DNA of 64,000 nucleotides from Borrelia hispanica CRI (GTDB lineage Bacteria; Spirochaetota; Spirochaetia; Borreliales; Borreliaceae): NCBI RefSeq assembly GCF_000500065.1, contig NZ_AYOU01000121.1, positions 186,001 to 250,000 of the forward strand, read 5' to 3'. Shown piece by piece: positions 8,618 to 19,704 of this stretch (position 1 is its first letter; each line of letters starts with the position of its first letter). The notes under the pieces were generated by a model. It saw only the letters and a program-made list of their open reading frames with translations, ran no database searches and was not told where the DNA came from. The position numbers and the translations under genes were made by a program.

Positions 8618-9765
8618 TGATTAATAATTATAGATTTAGAGAAGTCATTATGACATTTATAAGTTCTCCAATGTTTATTAATTTTTTTTCATTCTTTTTA
8701 GGAATTTTAATTGTTGGTTTAATAGTGTTAGTTCTTGGATATTCTCCTTTGAAAATGTATTTTATAATGATAGAGGTTATGTTTTTGTCTCCTAAACATT
8801 TAGGATATATTATAAGTTATGCTACGCCTTTGATTTTGACGGGGCTTTCAATTGGCATTGCATTAAAAGTGGGACTTTTTAATATTGGTGTTGAGAGTCA
8901 ATTTATGCTTGGTTCAATTGCAGCTTTAATAGGTGGAATTTTTTTTGAGTTTGTTCCTTTATTACATGTGGTTGTTGTTTTGTTTTTTGCATTCTTAGTA
9001 TCAGGAATTTTAGGTGTTTTAATTGGTTATTTAAAAATCAAGTTTAATATAAATGAAGTGATTTCAGGGATAATGTTTAATTGGATTTTATTTCATATAA
9101 ATAATATAATTATAGATTTGCCCGTTATTAAAAAAGGTGATAGTGATTTATCCAAGCCAATTCGAGAGAGCGCTTTTATTGATTTTTTTGGTTCTTGGAA
9201 ACTTTCATCTGAAGGACTTGCTTATAGAGGAGAGCATCCATTTATTAATGACTTGTTAAAAGCACCTCTTAATTTTGGAATAATTATTGGTATTGTTGTT
9301 GCTGTTTTAATGTGGATTTTATTGAATAAAACGATGCTTGGATTTAAAATAAGTTCTATAGGATATAATATTTTAGCGTCTTATCGTGTGGGAATTGATA
9401 TTAAGAAGGTTTTGATGTTTGTTATGTTTCTTGCAGGGGCTCTTTCTGGTCTTGCAGGTGCTATACAAGTTATGGGTGTTAATAAGGGAATATTTAAGCT
9501 TTCGTATATGGAGGGAACGGGTTTTAATGGTATAGCCGTTGCTTTAATAGGTAATAATTCTCCAATAGGGATAATATTTTCAAGTATTTTATTCTCAATT
9601 TTAATTTATGGTAGTAGCAGAGTTCAGAGTTTAATGGGTCTTTCTTCTTCAATTGTATCTTTGATGATAGGGATAGTGGTGATTGTGATTTCTGCTAGTC
9701 ATTTTTTAAGAAAGGTGTTTTTGGAGGCAATTAAAGGTGTTAAACGCACTAATATTTCTAATTAG
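8614..9765 (+). CDS. ABC importer permease 1 (BPD_transp_2 family)
   Basis: An inner-membrane permease of 383 residues with about nine to ten hydrophobic helices. Family motifs include FNIGVESQFMLG near the first third and the coupling region FKISSIGYNILASYRVGID followed by GALSGLAGAIQVMG, as in RbsC/NupB-type permeases. It pairs with the next gene to form the pore. Translation is coupled to the ATPase (start inside its last codons). It corresponds to BB0678. The substrate is probably a nucleoside or simple sugar. Confidence 0.92.
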   Translation: MMINNYRFREVIMTFISSPMFINFFSFFLGILIVGLIVLVLGYSPLKMYFIMIEVMFLSPKHLGYIISYATPLILTGLSIGIALKVGLFNIGVESQFMLGSIAALIGGIFFEFVPLLHVVVVLFFAFLVSGILGVLIGYLKIKFNINEVISGIMFNWILFHINNIIIDLPVIKKGDSDLSKPIRESAFIDFFGSWKLSSEGLAYRGEHPFINDLLKAPLNFGIIIGIVVAVLMWILLNKTMLGFKISSIGYNILASYRVGIDIKKVLMFVMFLAGALSGLAGAIQVMGVNKGIFKLSYMEGTGFNGIAVALIGNNSPIGIIFSSILFSILIYGSSRVQSLMGLSSSIVSLMIGIVVIVISASHFLRKVFLEAIKGVKRTNISN

Positions 9766-10663
9766 CGAAACTCTTGTGAATTCTCAAACTTTGATTTTGG
9801 CTGGACTTGGTGGACTTATAAGTGAGAAAAGTGGAATAATTAATGTTGGCATTGAGGGTACAATGGCCCTTGGTGCATTTGTTGGTGCTACAGTTGCATA
9901 TTGTTATGGCAGTCCTTTATTTGCAATTTTTGCTGGAGGTTTATCAGGTCTCCTTCTGTCACTTTTACATGCTATTTTCACTATTTTTCTTAAATCAGAT
10001 CAGGTAATCACTGGAATGGCTATTAACTTTATAGGGCCGTCTATTGCTATGTTATTTGGGACTTTGATTTTTGGTTCTGCATCAACCCCTCCAATAGATG
10101 TTAAGTTACCTATACTTTTTGATGGGGTTTTGGATAAGAAGTCTATTATATTTCAAATTTTTGGAAAAAGATATTCACTCTATATTGCAATAATGTGTGT
10201 CATTTTTTTTTATATAATGTTTAAATATACTAAGATTGGACTTAGAATTAAAGCTAGTGGTGAGGCCCCAGAAGTTTTAAAGTCTCTTGGAGTTAATGTT
10301 GTTATGATTAGATTTTTTTGTGTTTTATTTAGTGGTTTATTTGCAGGGGTTGCTGGGGCAGTTCTCTCGACTGTCATTGCTTCAAGTTATATGCAGGGAA
10401 TTGTTGGTGGTCAAGGTTTTATTGCTATTGTTATGGTAATTTTTGGAAATTGGCAACCTTTTGGAATTTTAATGGGTAGTTTTTTATTTTCTTTTATAAG
10501 GACTCTAGTTGTTATGACATCTCAAATTTCTTTTTTTTCTGTATTTGTTCCTCTTAAAATATTAATTATTTTACCGTATATTGTTATAATTTTAAGCCTT
10601 ATGTTTTTTGCAAATAATAATTATACTCCTCAAGCTTTGGGTTTACCTTGTAGAGAAGATTGA
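9737..10663 (+). CDS. ABC importer permease 2 (BPD_transp_2 family)
   Basis: A second permease of 308 residues with about eight helices. The motifs GIINVGIEGTMALGAFVGA and GLRIKASGEAPEVLKSLGVNV with GLFAGVAGAVLS are the equivalent regions of NupC/YufQ-type permeases. The start is a GTG that overlaps permease 1 by 29 bases, chosen because GGAGG lies 9 bases upstream (9723-9727). The GEAPEVLKSLGV coupling segment is typical of the purine nucleoside importers. It is the last gene of the operon and corresponds to BB0679. Confidence 0.92.
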   Translation: MLNALIFLISETLVNSQTLILAGLGGLISEKSGIINVGIEGTMALGAFVGATVAYCYGSPLFAIFAGGLSGLLLSLLHAIFTIFLKSDQVITGMAINFIGPSIAMLFGTLIFGSASTPPIDVKLPILFDGVLDKKSIIFQIFGKRYSLYIAIMCVIFFYIMFKYTKIGLRIKASGEAPEVLKSLGVNVVMIRFFCVLFSGLFAGVAGAVLSTVIASSYMQGIVGGQGFIAIVMVIFGNWQPFGILMGSFLFSFIRTLVVMTSQISFFSVFVPLKILIILPYIVIILSLMFFANNNYTPQALGLPCRED

Positions 10664-10829
10664 TTTTTATTTTGATTTTTTTTAATATACAGTTGGAATT
10701 GGTGTAGGATTTATTTATGAATTATATTTTTTGAGATAGAGTATATGGGAGTGTCTATTTATTTTTATATTTGTAAGTTTGTTGTTTGTTAAATTAATTG
10801 ACTGAAGGATTAATTTACGAGGTAGTTTT

Positions 10830-13040
10830 ATGTTAAAAGTTAAGTACAAATTTGTCGGGTATTTATTCTTATGTTTATTATTAGTAATATTGTTTTTTTC
10901 TTTGATTTTTAAGTTTATTTTGGGTAATTATTTAGAACGTTATTATAAGCAGTTAACAAGAGCTCAAGTAAGACGGGCTGCTTTTTCTGTACAATCTTTA
11001 TTAGATACATTTTATATTATAATTGATGGTGCCAGTTCTAATTTGGCTCTTGAGACTATGGATGAATATTCAGTGGTTAAGAATGGTGGACGTATGTTTT
11101 CAGAGATGGAAATAGATAGGCTTAGAGAAAATTCTAAAATAGTTCTTGATACTGTAAAGTTTGATAAAAAATATCGTAATCGTTTATACAACATATTGTG
11201 GGATTTAAAACTTGATACTTTTTATGAAGACTTTGCATTTCTTGATTTTGAAGGCAATATAATTGTTACTACAAGATATGAAAATAATTCAGATTTTGCG
11301 CAACCTGAGTCAGGTACAGAGTATTTTAAAAAAGCTGTTGAAGGTTATAATAAAGATAAATTGGATTTTGTTGGTTGGTATACGTCTCTTAATGAGGGTA
11401 TAGCAGGAGAAGTTGCTGTTAGATCTTACTATAAGGATAAAAAGGCTTCTGCTATAGTTGTTCCTGTACATTCGGCTGAAGATAAGGTATTTCTTGGCTA
11501 TTTAGTAGGTTATTTACTTGACGATTGTATAAGAGAGCAATTAGATAGATCTAGGTTTGGATTTTATAATAGAGGAAATTTAGCTTATTTTGATTCACAA
11601 AATTATCTTGTGAATCCTCTAATAGAGTATAATGAGAGTTTTAAAGTTAGTGATTCTTTTATTAGTCTTTTAAAGAGTACGTTATCTAATCCCCCTAGAA
11701 AAGCCGATGTTGCAACTGAAACATCAGTTTATGAAATTCAAAGAGCTTTTTTGCCAGAGATGGGATTGTATAATTATTATGCTATTTTGCCTATTAGCAG
11801 TGAACTTGGGCATAATAGTGGGGTTCTTCTTGCTAGAATCCCTTATGAAGATATTTACGGTGTTGTTAACAGTTTGGCTTTTAAATTTGTTGCGTGTTCT
11901 ATTTTGGGACTTATTATATTGATTGTCATTCTTGCAGTCAAAATAGAGTCCATTATTGTTTTTAGATTAAATGTGTTTATTAATTTAGTAAGAAGAATGC
12001 TTAAAGGGAATTTAGATAAAACTTGTGTTATTGGTGATGATGGATATTATGATGAACTTAGTTTGCTGGGTGTGCAAATTATCAAAATGAAAAATGCTAT
12101 TGCAGATGCTATTACAAGTGTTCTTAAAAATATTGATTATGTTAATAAGGCAAGTATTGAGGTTGCAAATTCAAGTCAAGGTTTAAGTTCTAGTGCATTG
12201 CAACAGGCTTCAACACTTGAAGAAATGTCAGCTAATATAGAACAAATATCAGATGGGGTTAAGATGAGTGCTGATAATTCCCAAGAGACCGAAAGAATAG
12301 CTTTAGTTACTGATCAAAATGCTCACATAGGTGGTGAGGCTGTTGAAGAATCTGTTGTGGCTATGCAAGCTATTGTTGAGAAAGTTAGTGTTATTGAAGA
12401 GATAGCTAGAAAGACGAATTTGCTTGCTTTAAATGCAGCAATTGAGGCTGCAAGAGCTGGAGAGGAAGGTAAAGGGTTTGCTGTTGTAGCAAGTGAGATT
12501 AGAAAGCTTGCTGATCTTAGTAAAGAATCTGCGCTTGAAATTGGTGAATTAGTTGAAGAAAATTCTAGGTTAGCAACGGAGGCGGGGATGATATTTCGGG
12601 ATATGTTGCCTGACATAGAAAAGACTACTAATCTTGTAAAGAAAATTTCTGAAGGAAGTTATAAACAAAATGAACAAATTATGCAGTTTAAGGTGGCTCT
12701 TGATCAGGTTGGTGAGGTAGTACAAGCTTCTGCATCAAGCAGTGAAGAGCTTTCAAGTATGGCTGATAGGATGCTTGAAAAAGCTAAGGAACTTAAAGAG
12801 GTAATATCTTTTTTCAAGACTGATGATTCTGATAAATTTGAAGTTGATGATGATTTGATGAAGGAAAATTTTGCTCCTATAAATGTTAAGAGTAGTTCAG
12901 TTGTAGGTAATAAAGCAAATGGTGTTCGTGATGATTCAAGTATGAATTATAAGTCTATTAATAAAAGGGTCGATCCTAAGAAAGCTATTGATGTTGTTGA
13001 TAAGGATTTAGATTTTGATGATGATTTTTCAGATTTTTAA
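10830..13040 (+). CDS. mcp4: Methyl-accepting chemotaxis protein (Mcp4-like)
   Basis: A 736-residue chemoreceptor. There is a membrane helix at about 8-32, a periplasmic sensor of about 310 residues (Cache-like, with [14 protein letters not shown] and FVGWYTS), a second helix at about 348-368, a HAMP segment and the cytoplasmic coiled coil. The hairpin tip that binds CheA/CheW is intact ([20 protein letters not shown] followed by [16 protein letters not shown]). The last 60 or so residues are an acidic, Asp-rich tail after the coiled coil. The ligand is unknown. It is followed 26 bases later by a second receptor, so the two are co-transcribed. It corresponds to BB0680. Confidence 0.95.
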   Translation: MLKVKYKFVGYLFLCLLLVILFFSLIFKFILGNYLERYYKQLTRAQVRRAAFSVQSLLDTFYIIIDGASSNLALETMDEYSVVKNGGRMFSEMEIDRLRENSKIVLDTVKFDKKYRNRLYNILWDLKLDTFYEDFAFLDFEGNIIVTTRYENNSDFAQPESGTEYFKKAVEGYNKDKLDFVGWYTSLNEGIAGEVAVRSYYKDKKASAIVVPVHSAEDKVFLGYLVGYLLDDCIREQLDRSRFGFYNRGNLAYFDSQNYLVNPLIEYNESFKVSDSFISLLKSTLSNPPRKADVATETSVYEIQRAFLPEMGLYNYYAILPISSELGHNSGVLLARIPYEDIYGVVNSLAFKFVACSILGLIILIVILAVKIESIIVFRLNVFINLVRRMLKGNLDKTCVIGDDGYYDELSLLGVQIIKMKNAIADAITSVLKNIDYVNKASIEVANSSQGLSSSALQQASTLEEMSANIEQISDGVKMSADNSQETERIALVTDQNAHIGGEAVEESVVAMQAIVEKVSVIEEIARKTNLLALNAAIEAARAGEEGKGFAVVASEIRKLADLSKESALEIGELVEENSRLATEAGMIFRDMLPDIEKTTNLVKKISEGSYKQNEQIMQFKVALDQVGEVVQASASSSEELSSMADRMLEKAKELKEVISFFKTDDSDKFEVDDDLMKENFAPINVKSSSVVGNKANGVRDDSSMNYKSINKRVDPKKAIDVVDKDLDFDDDFSDF

Positions 13041-13066
13041 AGCTTATTTTAAGGGGTAGTTGTTAT

Positions 13067-14974
13067 ATGAAACTGAAGCTAAGAGTTAGGATATTACTTA
13101 TTGTTAGTATGCTTATAGCAATTTTTATTTCTGTATTATTTATTGGATTTGGAATGTTAATTAATTCAAGTTTGATAGCGCAACAATTGGATCTTATGCA
13201 AAATCTTATTGGCAATGTCAAAAATTCACTAACTAGTTATTTATATTCAATGGAGGAGCGGGTAAAAGTTACTTCGATGTATTTAGATTCTGTAGAAAGG
13301 TTTGAATCTATTGCTAGAAGTAAACCTAAAAGAATCGAGGCTATTTTAGATCAAATTGAAATTTTGGTTAAAACGGGTAGGGGTAATAACTTAATGATAA
13401 CCGATAAGTTAGGTAAAATAATATTTACTACTGCTGTTAAAGATAATAGTGATTATGGTGTTTCTGTTGCAGATAAAGAATATTTTCTTAAATTGCAAGC
13501 TTCTAGTTATATGTATAATTCTTCTGTTTTATTGGCAGATTCTGGTTCGATTGAAGAAGTTTTAATGAAAGATATTTCTAAAATAAAAAACGAATCAGGA
13601 CAAATTCCTTATTTATTGATAGGTGTTCCTTTAAGAGATAATGTTACCAATGATATTTTTGGATATTTTATGATCTTTTATGCTTTTGATTATCTCTATA
13701 ATTCGTTTAAAGGTATTCGTTTTGGAACATTAAATAGTGGTCGTGCTATGGTATTTGATGAGACAGGTTCATTTATGATTCATCATAAGTGGACTCCTGG
13801 TGATAATTTTGTGAAATCTAATACGTATTATGAGCGTGTATTTAAGAATTGTTATGAAGATTTGATACAAAAAAATAAAGAAATTAGTTTTGGTCGTTAT
13901 GTTGATCCTTTTGACGATGAGTATATTGGATTTGCTCAAAGGGTAAAATGTAAATTATCTGGTGTTTCATTTATAGTATATTTGAGAGCTAATAGGGCAG
14001 ATTTTTATTATATGCCTAAACTTACTACTTTCATTTTGAGTATAGGCTTTGTAATTACTTTAATTGTTCTTGGTTTTGTTACTATTTATCTTGTAGGTAA
14101 ACTTAGTTCTGCTTTAAATGGAATTTTAAATTATTCTGAAAAACTTGCTTCTGGAGATTTTACAGTTACAAGTCATGCTTTAAGGTGGGATACTGAAGAA
14201 ATTCATAAATTATATGATGATTTGGGACTTTTGAGAGAAAATTTTTCGTCTGTTGCTAAGATAATTAATGAGAATCTTGATTATCTTTATGAAAATGCAA
14301 TTCAAATAGCGAATGCAAGTCAGAATTTAAGTTCTGGTGCGGTTGAACAAGCTTCTACATTGGAGGAAATGACAGCAAATATTGAACAAATATCGCAAGG
14401 TGTTACTGAGAATACCTATAATGCATCTACTACCGAGAGTATTGCTGTTAATACTAATGAGAAAACTAAGGAAGGATATCAGTCTGTTACTAAAGCCATT
14501 CAGGCTATGGAAATTATTACAGATAAAATCAGTATTATTGATGAGATAACAAGACAAACTAATTTACTTGCTTTAAATGCTTCTATTGAAGCCGCACGAG
14601 TTGGAGATAAGGGTAAGGGGTTTGAAGTTGTTGCTGCTGAAGTAAGAAAGCTTGCTGATCAAAGTAAGGAGTCTGCTAGAGAAATTATTGATATTGCAAA
14701 TAAAAGTTTAACTATTGCAAGTAAAGCAGGTAATAACTTTAAGCAAATCGTTCCTGGAATGGAAGAAACGGCTGGGCTTGTGAAAAATATTACTCGTGAA
14801 AGTTCTAATCAGCGTAATCAAATTGTACAATTTAAAAATGCAATAGAACAAGTTAGTCAATTGGTTCAAACAACAGCATCAAGTAGTGAGAATCTTTCAG
14901 CGATGTCGGAAAGAATGTTGGAGAGTGTGAAACATTTAAAAGATTCTGTTGATTATTTTAAGATTGATCAATAA
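13067..14974 (+). CDS. mcp5: Methyl-accepting chemotaxis protein (Mcp5-like)
   Basis: A 635-residue chemoreceptor with a membrane helix at about 8-32, a periplasmic dCache-like sensor ([30 protein letters not shown]), a second helix at about 318-345, HAMP, and the signalling coiled coil with tip [20 protein letters not shown] and [17 protein letters not shown]. The sensor differs from that of the preceding receptor while the tips are nearly alike, which is expected for receptors sharing the same kinase. AGGGG precedes the ATG. Transcription ends at the hairpin that overlaps the stop codon. It corresponds to BB0681. Confidence 0.95.
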   Translation: MKLKLRVRILLIVSMLIAIFISVLFIGFGMLINSSLIAQQLDLMQNLIGNVKNSLTSYLYSMEERVKVTSMYLDSVERFESIARSKPKRIEAILDQIEILVKTGRGNNLMITDKLGKIIFTTAVKDNSDYGVSVADKEYFLKLQASSYMYNSSVLLADSGSIEEVLMKDISKIKNESGQIPYLLIGVPLRDNVTNDIFGYFMIFYAFDYLYNSFKGIRFGTLNSGRAMVFDETGSFMIHHKWTPGDNFVKSNTYYERVFKNCYEDLIQKNKEISFGRYVDPFDDEYIGFAQRVKCKLSGVSFIVYLRANRADFYYMPKLTTFILSIGFVITLIVLGFVTIYLVGKLSSALNGILNYSEKLASGDFTVTSHALRWDTEEIHKLYDDLGLLRENFSSVAKIINENLDYLYENAIQIANASQNLSSGAVEQASTLEEMTANIEQISQGVTENTYNASTTESIAVNTNEKTKEGYQSVTKAIQAMEIITDKISIIDEITRQTNLLALNASIEAARVGDKGKGFEVVAAEVRKLADQSKESAREIIDIANKSLTIASKAGNNFKQIVPGMEETAGLVKNITRESSNQRNQIVQFKNAIEQVSQLVQTTASSSENLSAMSERMLESVKHLKDSVDYFKIDQ

Positions 14975-15010
14975 ACCTATAGAAATAAATGGTTACTATA
15001 GGTTTATTTT
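14973..15010. terminator. Bidirectional intrinsic terminator between mcp5 and mnmA
   Basis: AAACCTATAG (14973-14982) pairs perfectly with CTATAGGTTT (14996-15005) across a 13-base loop, followed by ATTTT on the plus strand. The stem begins inside the mcp5 stop codon and ends 22 bases before the end of the convergent mnmA gene, so it can stop transcripts from both sides. Confidence 0.8.
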
Positions 15011-15027
15011 GATATAAAATATATCTT

Positions 15028-16092
15028 TTATATTAGTGTTTTAAGGATTTTAGCTCCACCTAGGCATTCATCTTCTTTATAAAATATGCAAAATTGACCT
15101 GGTGAAATTCCATAGTCTTTTTCTTCTAGGTTAACTTTTATAATGTTATCTTTTAATATTTCTATTTTACATTTTATTTTTTTTTCTCCATGTCTTATTT
15201 TTGCGCTTAAGTTGTCATTTTTTAGTGGTTTATTGATCCAATTTGTTTTATGAACTAAAAATTGTTCTTTACCTTGTTTTAGATAATTTATACTGTTTGA
15301 AATATAAATGATATTATTTTGAATATCCTTTTCTGTTACAAACCATGGTCCATGACTAAGTTTAATACCTTTTCTTTGGCCAATTGTGAAAAACCAATAT
15401 CCATTATGTGTTCCAAGTATTTTACCAGTCTCTTGTTCAATTATATTACCTTTAAGTTCTCCTAAATGATATTTTATAAATTCGTTATATTTGATTTTTC
15501 CAAGAAAGCAGATTCCTTGGCTGTCTTTTCTGTTTTTGTTTGGCAAATCTATTTCATGTGCTATTTGTCTTATTTCACTTTTTAATAAATCACCCAATGG
15601 GAAATGTAATTTGGATATTTGTTTTTTAGAGAGATGAGAGAGAAAGTAACTTTGATCTTTTATTTTGTCTTTAGCTTGTTTTAATGTATAGCAATTATTT
15701 TTATTTTCTATTTTTGCATAGTGTCCTGTTACAATTAAATCATATTTTTCATTTATTTTTTCAAAAAATGCACCGAATTTAATTCTTTGATTACAAAATA
15801 TATCTGGGCTTGGTGTATTTCCCATTTTTAATTCTTCAATAGCATAAGTTACTACTCTGTCGTAGTATTCTTCTTGTAAATTAATAATTTCATATGGTAC
15901 ATTGAGTTTTTTACATACAGAATCTACGTAAGTTATATCTTCTTTCCAAGGACATTCGCCTATATAGGAAAGTTCATCTTCAAGCCAAATTTTTAGATAA
16001 TAACATTTTATATTCTTATATCCTTTTTGTATCATTGTATAAAGAGCTACGGAGCTGTCTACTCCACCAGATAGAAGTACTGCTATTTTCAT
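15028..16092 (-). CDS. mnmA: tRNA-specific 2-thiouridylase MnmA
   Basis: MnmA puts the 2-thio group on the wobble uridine of tRNA-Lys, -Glu and -Gln. The 354-residue protein starts with the PP-loop ATP motif [12 protein letters not shown], has the catalytic Cys in [15 protein letters not shown] and the second Cys in DSQGICFLG, and ends with the usual beta-barrel domain ([12 protein letters not shown]). A strong GAGGAG site precedes the ATG. It is transcribed divergently from the mevalonate operon and converges on mcp5. The length is normal for the family. It corresponds to BB0682 (trmU). Confidence 0.96.
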   Translation of the reverse strand: MKIAVLLSGGVDSSVALYTMIQKGYKNIKCYYLKIWLEDELSYIGECPWKEDITYVDSVCKKLNVPYEIINLQEEYYDRVVTYAIEELKMGNTPSPDIFCNQRIKFGAFFEKINEKYDLIVTGHYAKIENKNNCYTLKQAKDKIKDQSYFLSHLSKKQISKLHFPLGDLLKSEIRQIAHEIDLPNKNRKDSQGICFLGKIKYNEFIKYHLGELKGNIIEQETGKILGTHNGYWFFTIGQRKGIKLSHGPWFVTEKDIQNNIIYISNSINYLKQGKEQFLVHKTNWINKPLKNDNLSAKIRHGEKKIKCKIEILKDNIIKVNLEEKDYGISPGQFCIFYKEDECLGGAKILKTLI

Positions 16093-16120
16093 AATTTATT
16101 TCTCCTCTTAGCATATCATA

Positions 16121-16155
16121 TTGAACTTTGATATTTTTATGATCTATAGTATAAA
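16121..16155 (+). promoter_or_regulatory. Promoter of the mevalonate operon
   Basis: Two overlapping sigma-70 readings are possible: TTGAAC (16121-16126), 18 bases, TATAGT (16145-16150); or TTTGAT (16127-16132), 17 bases, TATAAA (16150-16155). Either gives a leader of about 30-35 bases before the hmgS ATG. The divergent mnmA promoter must lie in the same 99-base gap. Confidence 0.55.
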
Positions 16156-16191
16156 TTACTTGGTAATCATTTTTTAAATTGGAGGAAATTG

Positions 16192-17415
16192 ATGAAAGTT
16201 GGTATTAGTGATATTAGAGTTTTTTTGCCTTTAAATTGTTTAGATTTTCGTGTTCTTTTAGATAATTCATTGTACAATTCTGATGAAAATTTTTTTGCTA
16301 AATTTAATAGAGCCATTGATGCGACGCTTCAGAAGGCATTTAGATTTACAGGTACTAATGAAGACAGTGTTACAATGGCAAGTGCTGCTGTTAAGATGAT
16401 TTTTGATAATAATGATCTTGATTTAAAGAATATGAGGATATTTCTAGGTGGAACTGAGACAGGAGTAGATCATTCAAAATCAATATCATCGTATGTTTAT
16501 GGGGCTTTAAAGTTGGCTGGGATTAATTTAGAGAATAATTTTTTAACTTTTCAAGTTCAGCATGCTTGTGCAGGGACCGCACTTTCTTTGCATAGTGCTT
16601 CAAGTATTTTAAGTCATTTAAATGGATCTGAATATGGAATAGTATTCTCTAGTGATATTGCGCATTATAATAATCTTACTACAGCAGAAATTACTCAAGG
16701 TGCTGGGGCTGCAGCAGTTTTAATTGAGAAAAATCCAAAAGTTTTATCTATTAATTTGTCTGAATTTGGAGTTTATACTGATGATGTTGATGATTTCTTT
16801 AGGCCATTTGGAAGTCTTGAAGCTAAAGTGAAAGGGCGTTATTCTATTGATTGTTACAATAAGGCAAATGAAGGGGCTTTAGCCGATTTTGCATATAAGA
16901 AAAATATGAGCATTAAAGATTTATTTTCTAAGTATAGATTTATTTTACATGTTCCTTTTGCAAAAATGCCTATAGATTCTATGCATTATGTTTTAAAAAA
17001 ATATTATAGCGAAGATGAATCTGAGAGGAATGCTTATTTAGAATCAATAGACTTTTATGATTCTGTTGAAGCTTCTAAGGAAGTTGGGAATTTATATACA
17101 GGATCAATATTTTTATCTTTAATGTCTTATTTAAAGCGAGTATTTGAAAAAAAGGATATTAGTGGAGAGAGTATACTTTTTTGTTCTTATGGGTCTGGAA
17201 ATATTATGGTTATTTATGAGCTTACTGTTGAAAAGAATGCTCATTATGTGATTAAGACTTGGGATATTGATAAACTACTTTCAGTAAGGCACAATGCAAA
17301 TTTTGATGAATATCGAAATTTTTTTGAAAATAAAATTATTCCACATGAGTCACAAGGTTTTTATTTAAAAGAAATTAGGGAAGATGGATATCGAATTTAT
17401 GGGTATCGAGCCTAA
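16192..17415 (+). CDS. mvaS: Hydroxymethylglutaryl-CoA synthase
   Basis: This enzyme condenses acetyl-CoA with acetoacetyl-CoA to HMG-CoA, the first committed step here. It has 407 residues, with the nucleophile Cys126 in [12 protein letters not shown], the acid/base Glu in [10 protein letters not shown] and the catalytic His in [10 protein letters not shown]. The ATG at 16192 is chosen over the in-frame TTG at 16189 because GGAGG lies at 16181-16185. Its 3' end overlaps the isomerase gene by 32 bases. The thiolase that makes acetoacetyl-CoA is not in this window. It corresponds to BB0683. Confidence 0.95.
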   Translation: MKVGISDIRVFLPLNCLDFRVLLDNSLYNSDENFFAKFNRAIDATLQKAFRFTGTNEDSVTMASAAVKMIFDNNDLDLKNMRIFLGGTETGVDHSKSISSYVYGALKLAGINLENNFLTFQVQHACAGTALSLHSASSILSHLNGSEYGIVFSSDIAHYNNLTTAEITQGAGAAAVLIEKNPKVLSINLSEFGVYTDDVDDFFRPFGSLEAKVKGRYSIDCYNKANEGALADFAYKKNMSIKDLFSKYRFILHVPFAKMPIDSMHYVLKKYYSEDESERNAYLESIDFYDSVEASKEVGNLYTGSIFLSLMSYLKRVFEKKDISGESILFCSYGSGNIMVIYELTVEKNAHYVIKTWDIDKLLSVRHNANFDEYRNFFENKIIPHESQGFYLKEIREDGYRIYGYRA

Positions 17416-18463
17416 TATATTAGATAATAAGAGACAACAAATTGAAATTTGTTTAAATAGGGAAAATGTTAATAAAAGTGATAATCTTTTAAATTTTGTT
17501 AATATAAAACATGATGCACTTAGTGAGCTTGATTTTTGTGAAATAGATACGCATGAGAATTTATTTGGTTATGATATTGCTATGCCTATTTTTATATCAT
17601 CAATGACAGGAGGAGTTAGAGAAGGTAATAAATTGAATAAATCTCTTGTTAGAATTGCAAATGATATTGGTATTCCTATGGGTCTTGGCTCTTTTAAGCT
17701 TATATTTAAATATCCTGAATATATTAAAGATTTTTCATTAAAAAAATATGCTGATAATATTCCGTTGTTTTCTAATATAGGTGTTGTTCAGTTACGAGAA
17801 TTTGGTGTTTTTGAAATAATTGAGATGAATAAGAGGTTGGAGGTTGATGCTATAATTTTGCATTTAAATTCTGGTCAAGAATTGATGAATTCTAAGGGTG
17901 GGAGAAGCTTTAAAGGAATTAAAGACACAATTGCTAAGTTTTGTTCTGTGTCAAATTTGCCAGTCATTGTTAAAGAAACCGGTTTTGGAATGTCGCCTGA
18001 TGCTGTTATTAGTTTGTTAGAACTTGGAGTTTCTTATGTTGATCTTGCTGGTAGTGGTGGTACTAATTGGGTTTTAGTTGAAGGTATTAAAGAAAAAAAT
18101 TTAGATATTGCATCTTGTTTTGCTAATTGGGGCATATCTTCGGTTTTGACATTACTTAGTATTGATGAGTCTTTTAAAGATAAGATTTTTGCATCAGGAG
18201 GATATGAAACAGGTATGGATATTGCAAAAGGTATTGCTCTTGGGGCTCAATTAGTAGGAGTTGCAGGGGCTGTTCTGAGGGTTTTTTATGCAGGAGGCGA
18301 AGAAGCTTTATATAAGCTTTTCAAAGACTATGAATATGTCTTAAAGATGTCTATGCTTTTAAGTAATAGTCAAAATTTGGCACAGTTTAGAACAAATAAA
18401 TATTTTTTAAGTTATCCATTGATGCTTAATATTAAGGGTTTTAAAGATTGTTATGAAACTTAG
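17384..18463 (+). CDS. fni: Isopentenyl-diphosphate isomerase, type II (FMN)
   Basis: The type II isomerase interconverts IPP and DMAPP using reduced FMN. The 359-residue TIM barrel shows the family regions [52 protein letters not shown] and the phosphate-binding [19 protein letters not shown]. The start overlaps hmgS by 32 bases; a second ATG at 17399 is possible because the spacing to AGGG is only 3 bases for the first. The gene overlaps HMG-CoA reductase by 11 bases. It corresponds to BB0684. Confidence 0.94.
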   Translation: MDIEFMGIEPNILDNKRQQIEICLNRENVNKSDNLLNFVNIKHDALSELDFCEIDTHENLFGYDIAMPIFISSMTGGVREGNKLNKSLVRIANDIGIPMGLGSFKLIFKYPEYIKDFSLKKYADNIPLFSNIGVVQLREFGVFEIIEMNKRLEVDAIILHLNSGQELMNSKGGRSFKGIKDTIAKFCSVSNLPVIVKETGFGMSPDAVISLLELGVSYVDLAGSGGTNWVLVEGIKEKNLDIASCFANWGISSVLTLLSIDESFKDKIFASGGYETGMDIAKGIALGAQLVGVAGAVLRVFYAGGEEALYKLFKDYEYVLKMSMLLSNSQNLAQFRTNKYFLSYPLMLNIKGFKDCYET

Positions 18464-19703
18464 TGATGATTTTAGAAATAAAAGTATTTTAGATAAAAAA
18501 CGAGAGATAAAGGATTTTTTAAAATTAAATTTTGATGATTTTTTTTATGATTCTACTGATGAGAATTTTTTGTCTCATATGATAGAGAATTATATTGGTT
18601 ATCTATCTTTGCCTGTTGGTATTGTTAAAAATTTAAAAGTAAATGATAAATATTATAGTGTACCTATTGCTACGGAAGAACCATCTGTTATTGCTGCATT
18701 GAATTTTGCAGCTAAAATTCTTGAAACTGCAAATTTAAGTTATTCTGTGGGTGAGGTGTTAGGTATTGCTCAAGTTTATATAAGCACAGATAAAGATTTA
18801 AGTGATATTCTTCTTGGTCTTCATGAAAAAATAGATTTTTGGTCTAAATCTCTCTTAAAAAACATGGAACTTAGGGGTGGAGGTTTTAGAAGACTTTCTA
18901 CTAAATTTATTGAAGAAATTGGTATTCAAAAATTAAATATTTACATAGATGTTTGTGATGTTATGGGTTCAAATTTATTAAATTCAGTGGCTGAAAGAGT
19001 GGCCCATAATATTAATTTAGAATTTGGATATAAATGTGTATTGAAGATTTTGAGTAATGATTCTAATGATTTTTCTGTAAAGGCCAATTTTAGGTTAAAT
19101 ATTAATAATTTGCTTAAGAATAATGAAGAATCCTTGACTTTAGCACATAATATCTCTCTTATTTCAAAGATAGGATTTTTTGAAGAAGAGCGTGCTATTA
19201 CTAATAATAAAGGTATTATGAATGGTATAACAGGTTTATGTGTTGCTACACTTAATGATACAAGGGCTCTTGAGGCAAGCATACATAAATTTGCCTCAAG
19301 AAGTGGTAAATACTTACCTCTTAGTAAATTTTATGTTTCCGATGAAAATTTGATGGGAGAAATAGAATTACCTTTACAAGTTGGGATTAAAGGAGGTTCA
19401 GTTGGTTCGCATGAGGCATCTATGTTAAGCTTTAAAATTATGGGTATTGATTGCAAAAAGGAGTTTATGGGTATTCTTGCTTGTGTTGGACTTTCAAGCA
19501 ATTTTGCGGCTTTAAGAGCACTTGCTTTTGATGGAATTCAAAGGGGACATATGAGATTGCATGTTAATAAGATTTTATATCTTCTTGAAAGAGATTATAA
19601 TGTGTCTAGTGATGAGAGAGAAAAAATATTATTGAGTATGAATGAAAACGGAATTTATTCTCTTGATTTTGCATTGAAATTTTTAAGTGATTTGAGAGCT
19701 TAG
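18453..19703 (+). CDS. mvaA: HMG-CoA reductase, class II
   Basis: The enzyme reduces HMG-CoA to mevalonate. At 416 residues with no membrane anchor it is class II. The catalytic set is present: Glu in [11 protein letters not shown], Lys in [11 protein letters not shown], Asp in [12 protein letters not shown] and His near the end in RGHMRLHVN. The substrate/cofactor region [19 protein letters not shown] is a variant of the usual DAMGAN motif. The [13 protein letters not shown] segment fits family GxxGGxxG. It starts inside the isomerase gene and ends 1 base before mvaD. It corresponds to BB0685. Confidence 0.94.
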   Translation: MKLSDDFRNKSILDKKREIKDFLKLNFDDFFYDSTDENFLSHMIENYIGYLSLPVGIVKNLKVNDKYYSVPIATEEPSVIAALNFAAKILETANLSYSVGEVLGIAQVYISTDKDLSDILLGLHEKIDFWSKSLLKNMELRGGGFRRLSTKFIEEIGIQKLNIYIDVCDVMGSNLLNSVAERVAHNINLEFGYKCVLKILSNDSNDFSVKANFRLNINNLLKNNEESLTLAHNISLISKIGFFEEERAITNNKGIMNGITGLCVATLNDTRALEASIHKFASRSGKYLPLSKFYVSDENLMGEIELPLQVGIKGGSVGSHEASMLSFKIMGIDCKKEFMGILACVGLSSNFAALRALAFDGIQRGHMRLHVNKILYLLERDYNVSSDEREKILLSMNENGIYSLDFALKFLSDLRA

Positions 19704-19704
19704 T

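Noticed and set aside
12323-12616. 97-codon frame antisense to the mcp4 signalling tip
   Set aside because: It is a Ser/Ala-rich shadow of the coiled-coil codons on the other strand.
18941-19282. 113-codon frame antisense to HMG-CoA reductase
   Set aside because: No ribosome-binding site or domain, and it is opposite conserved catalytic sequence.
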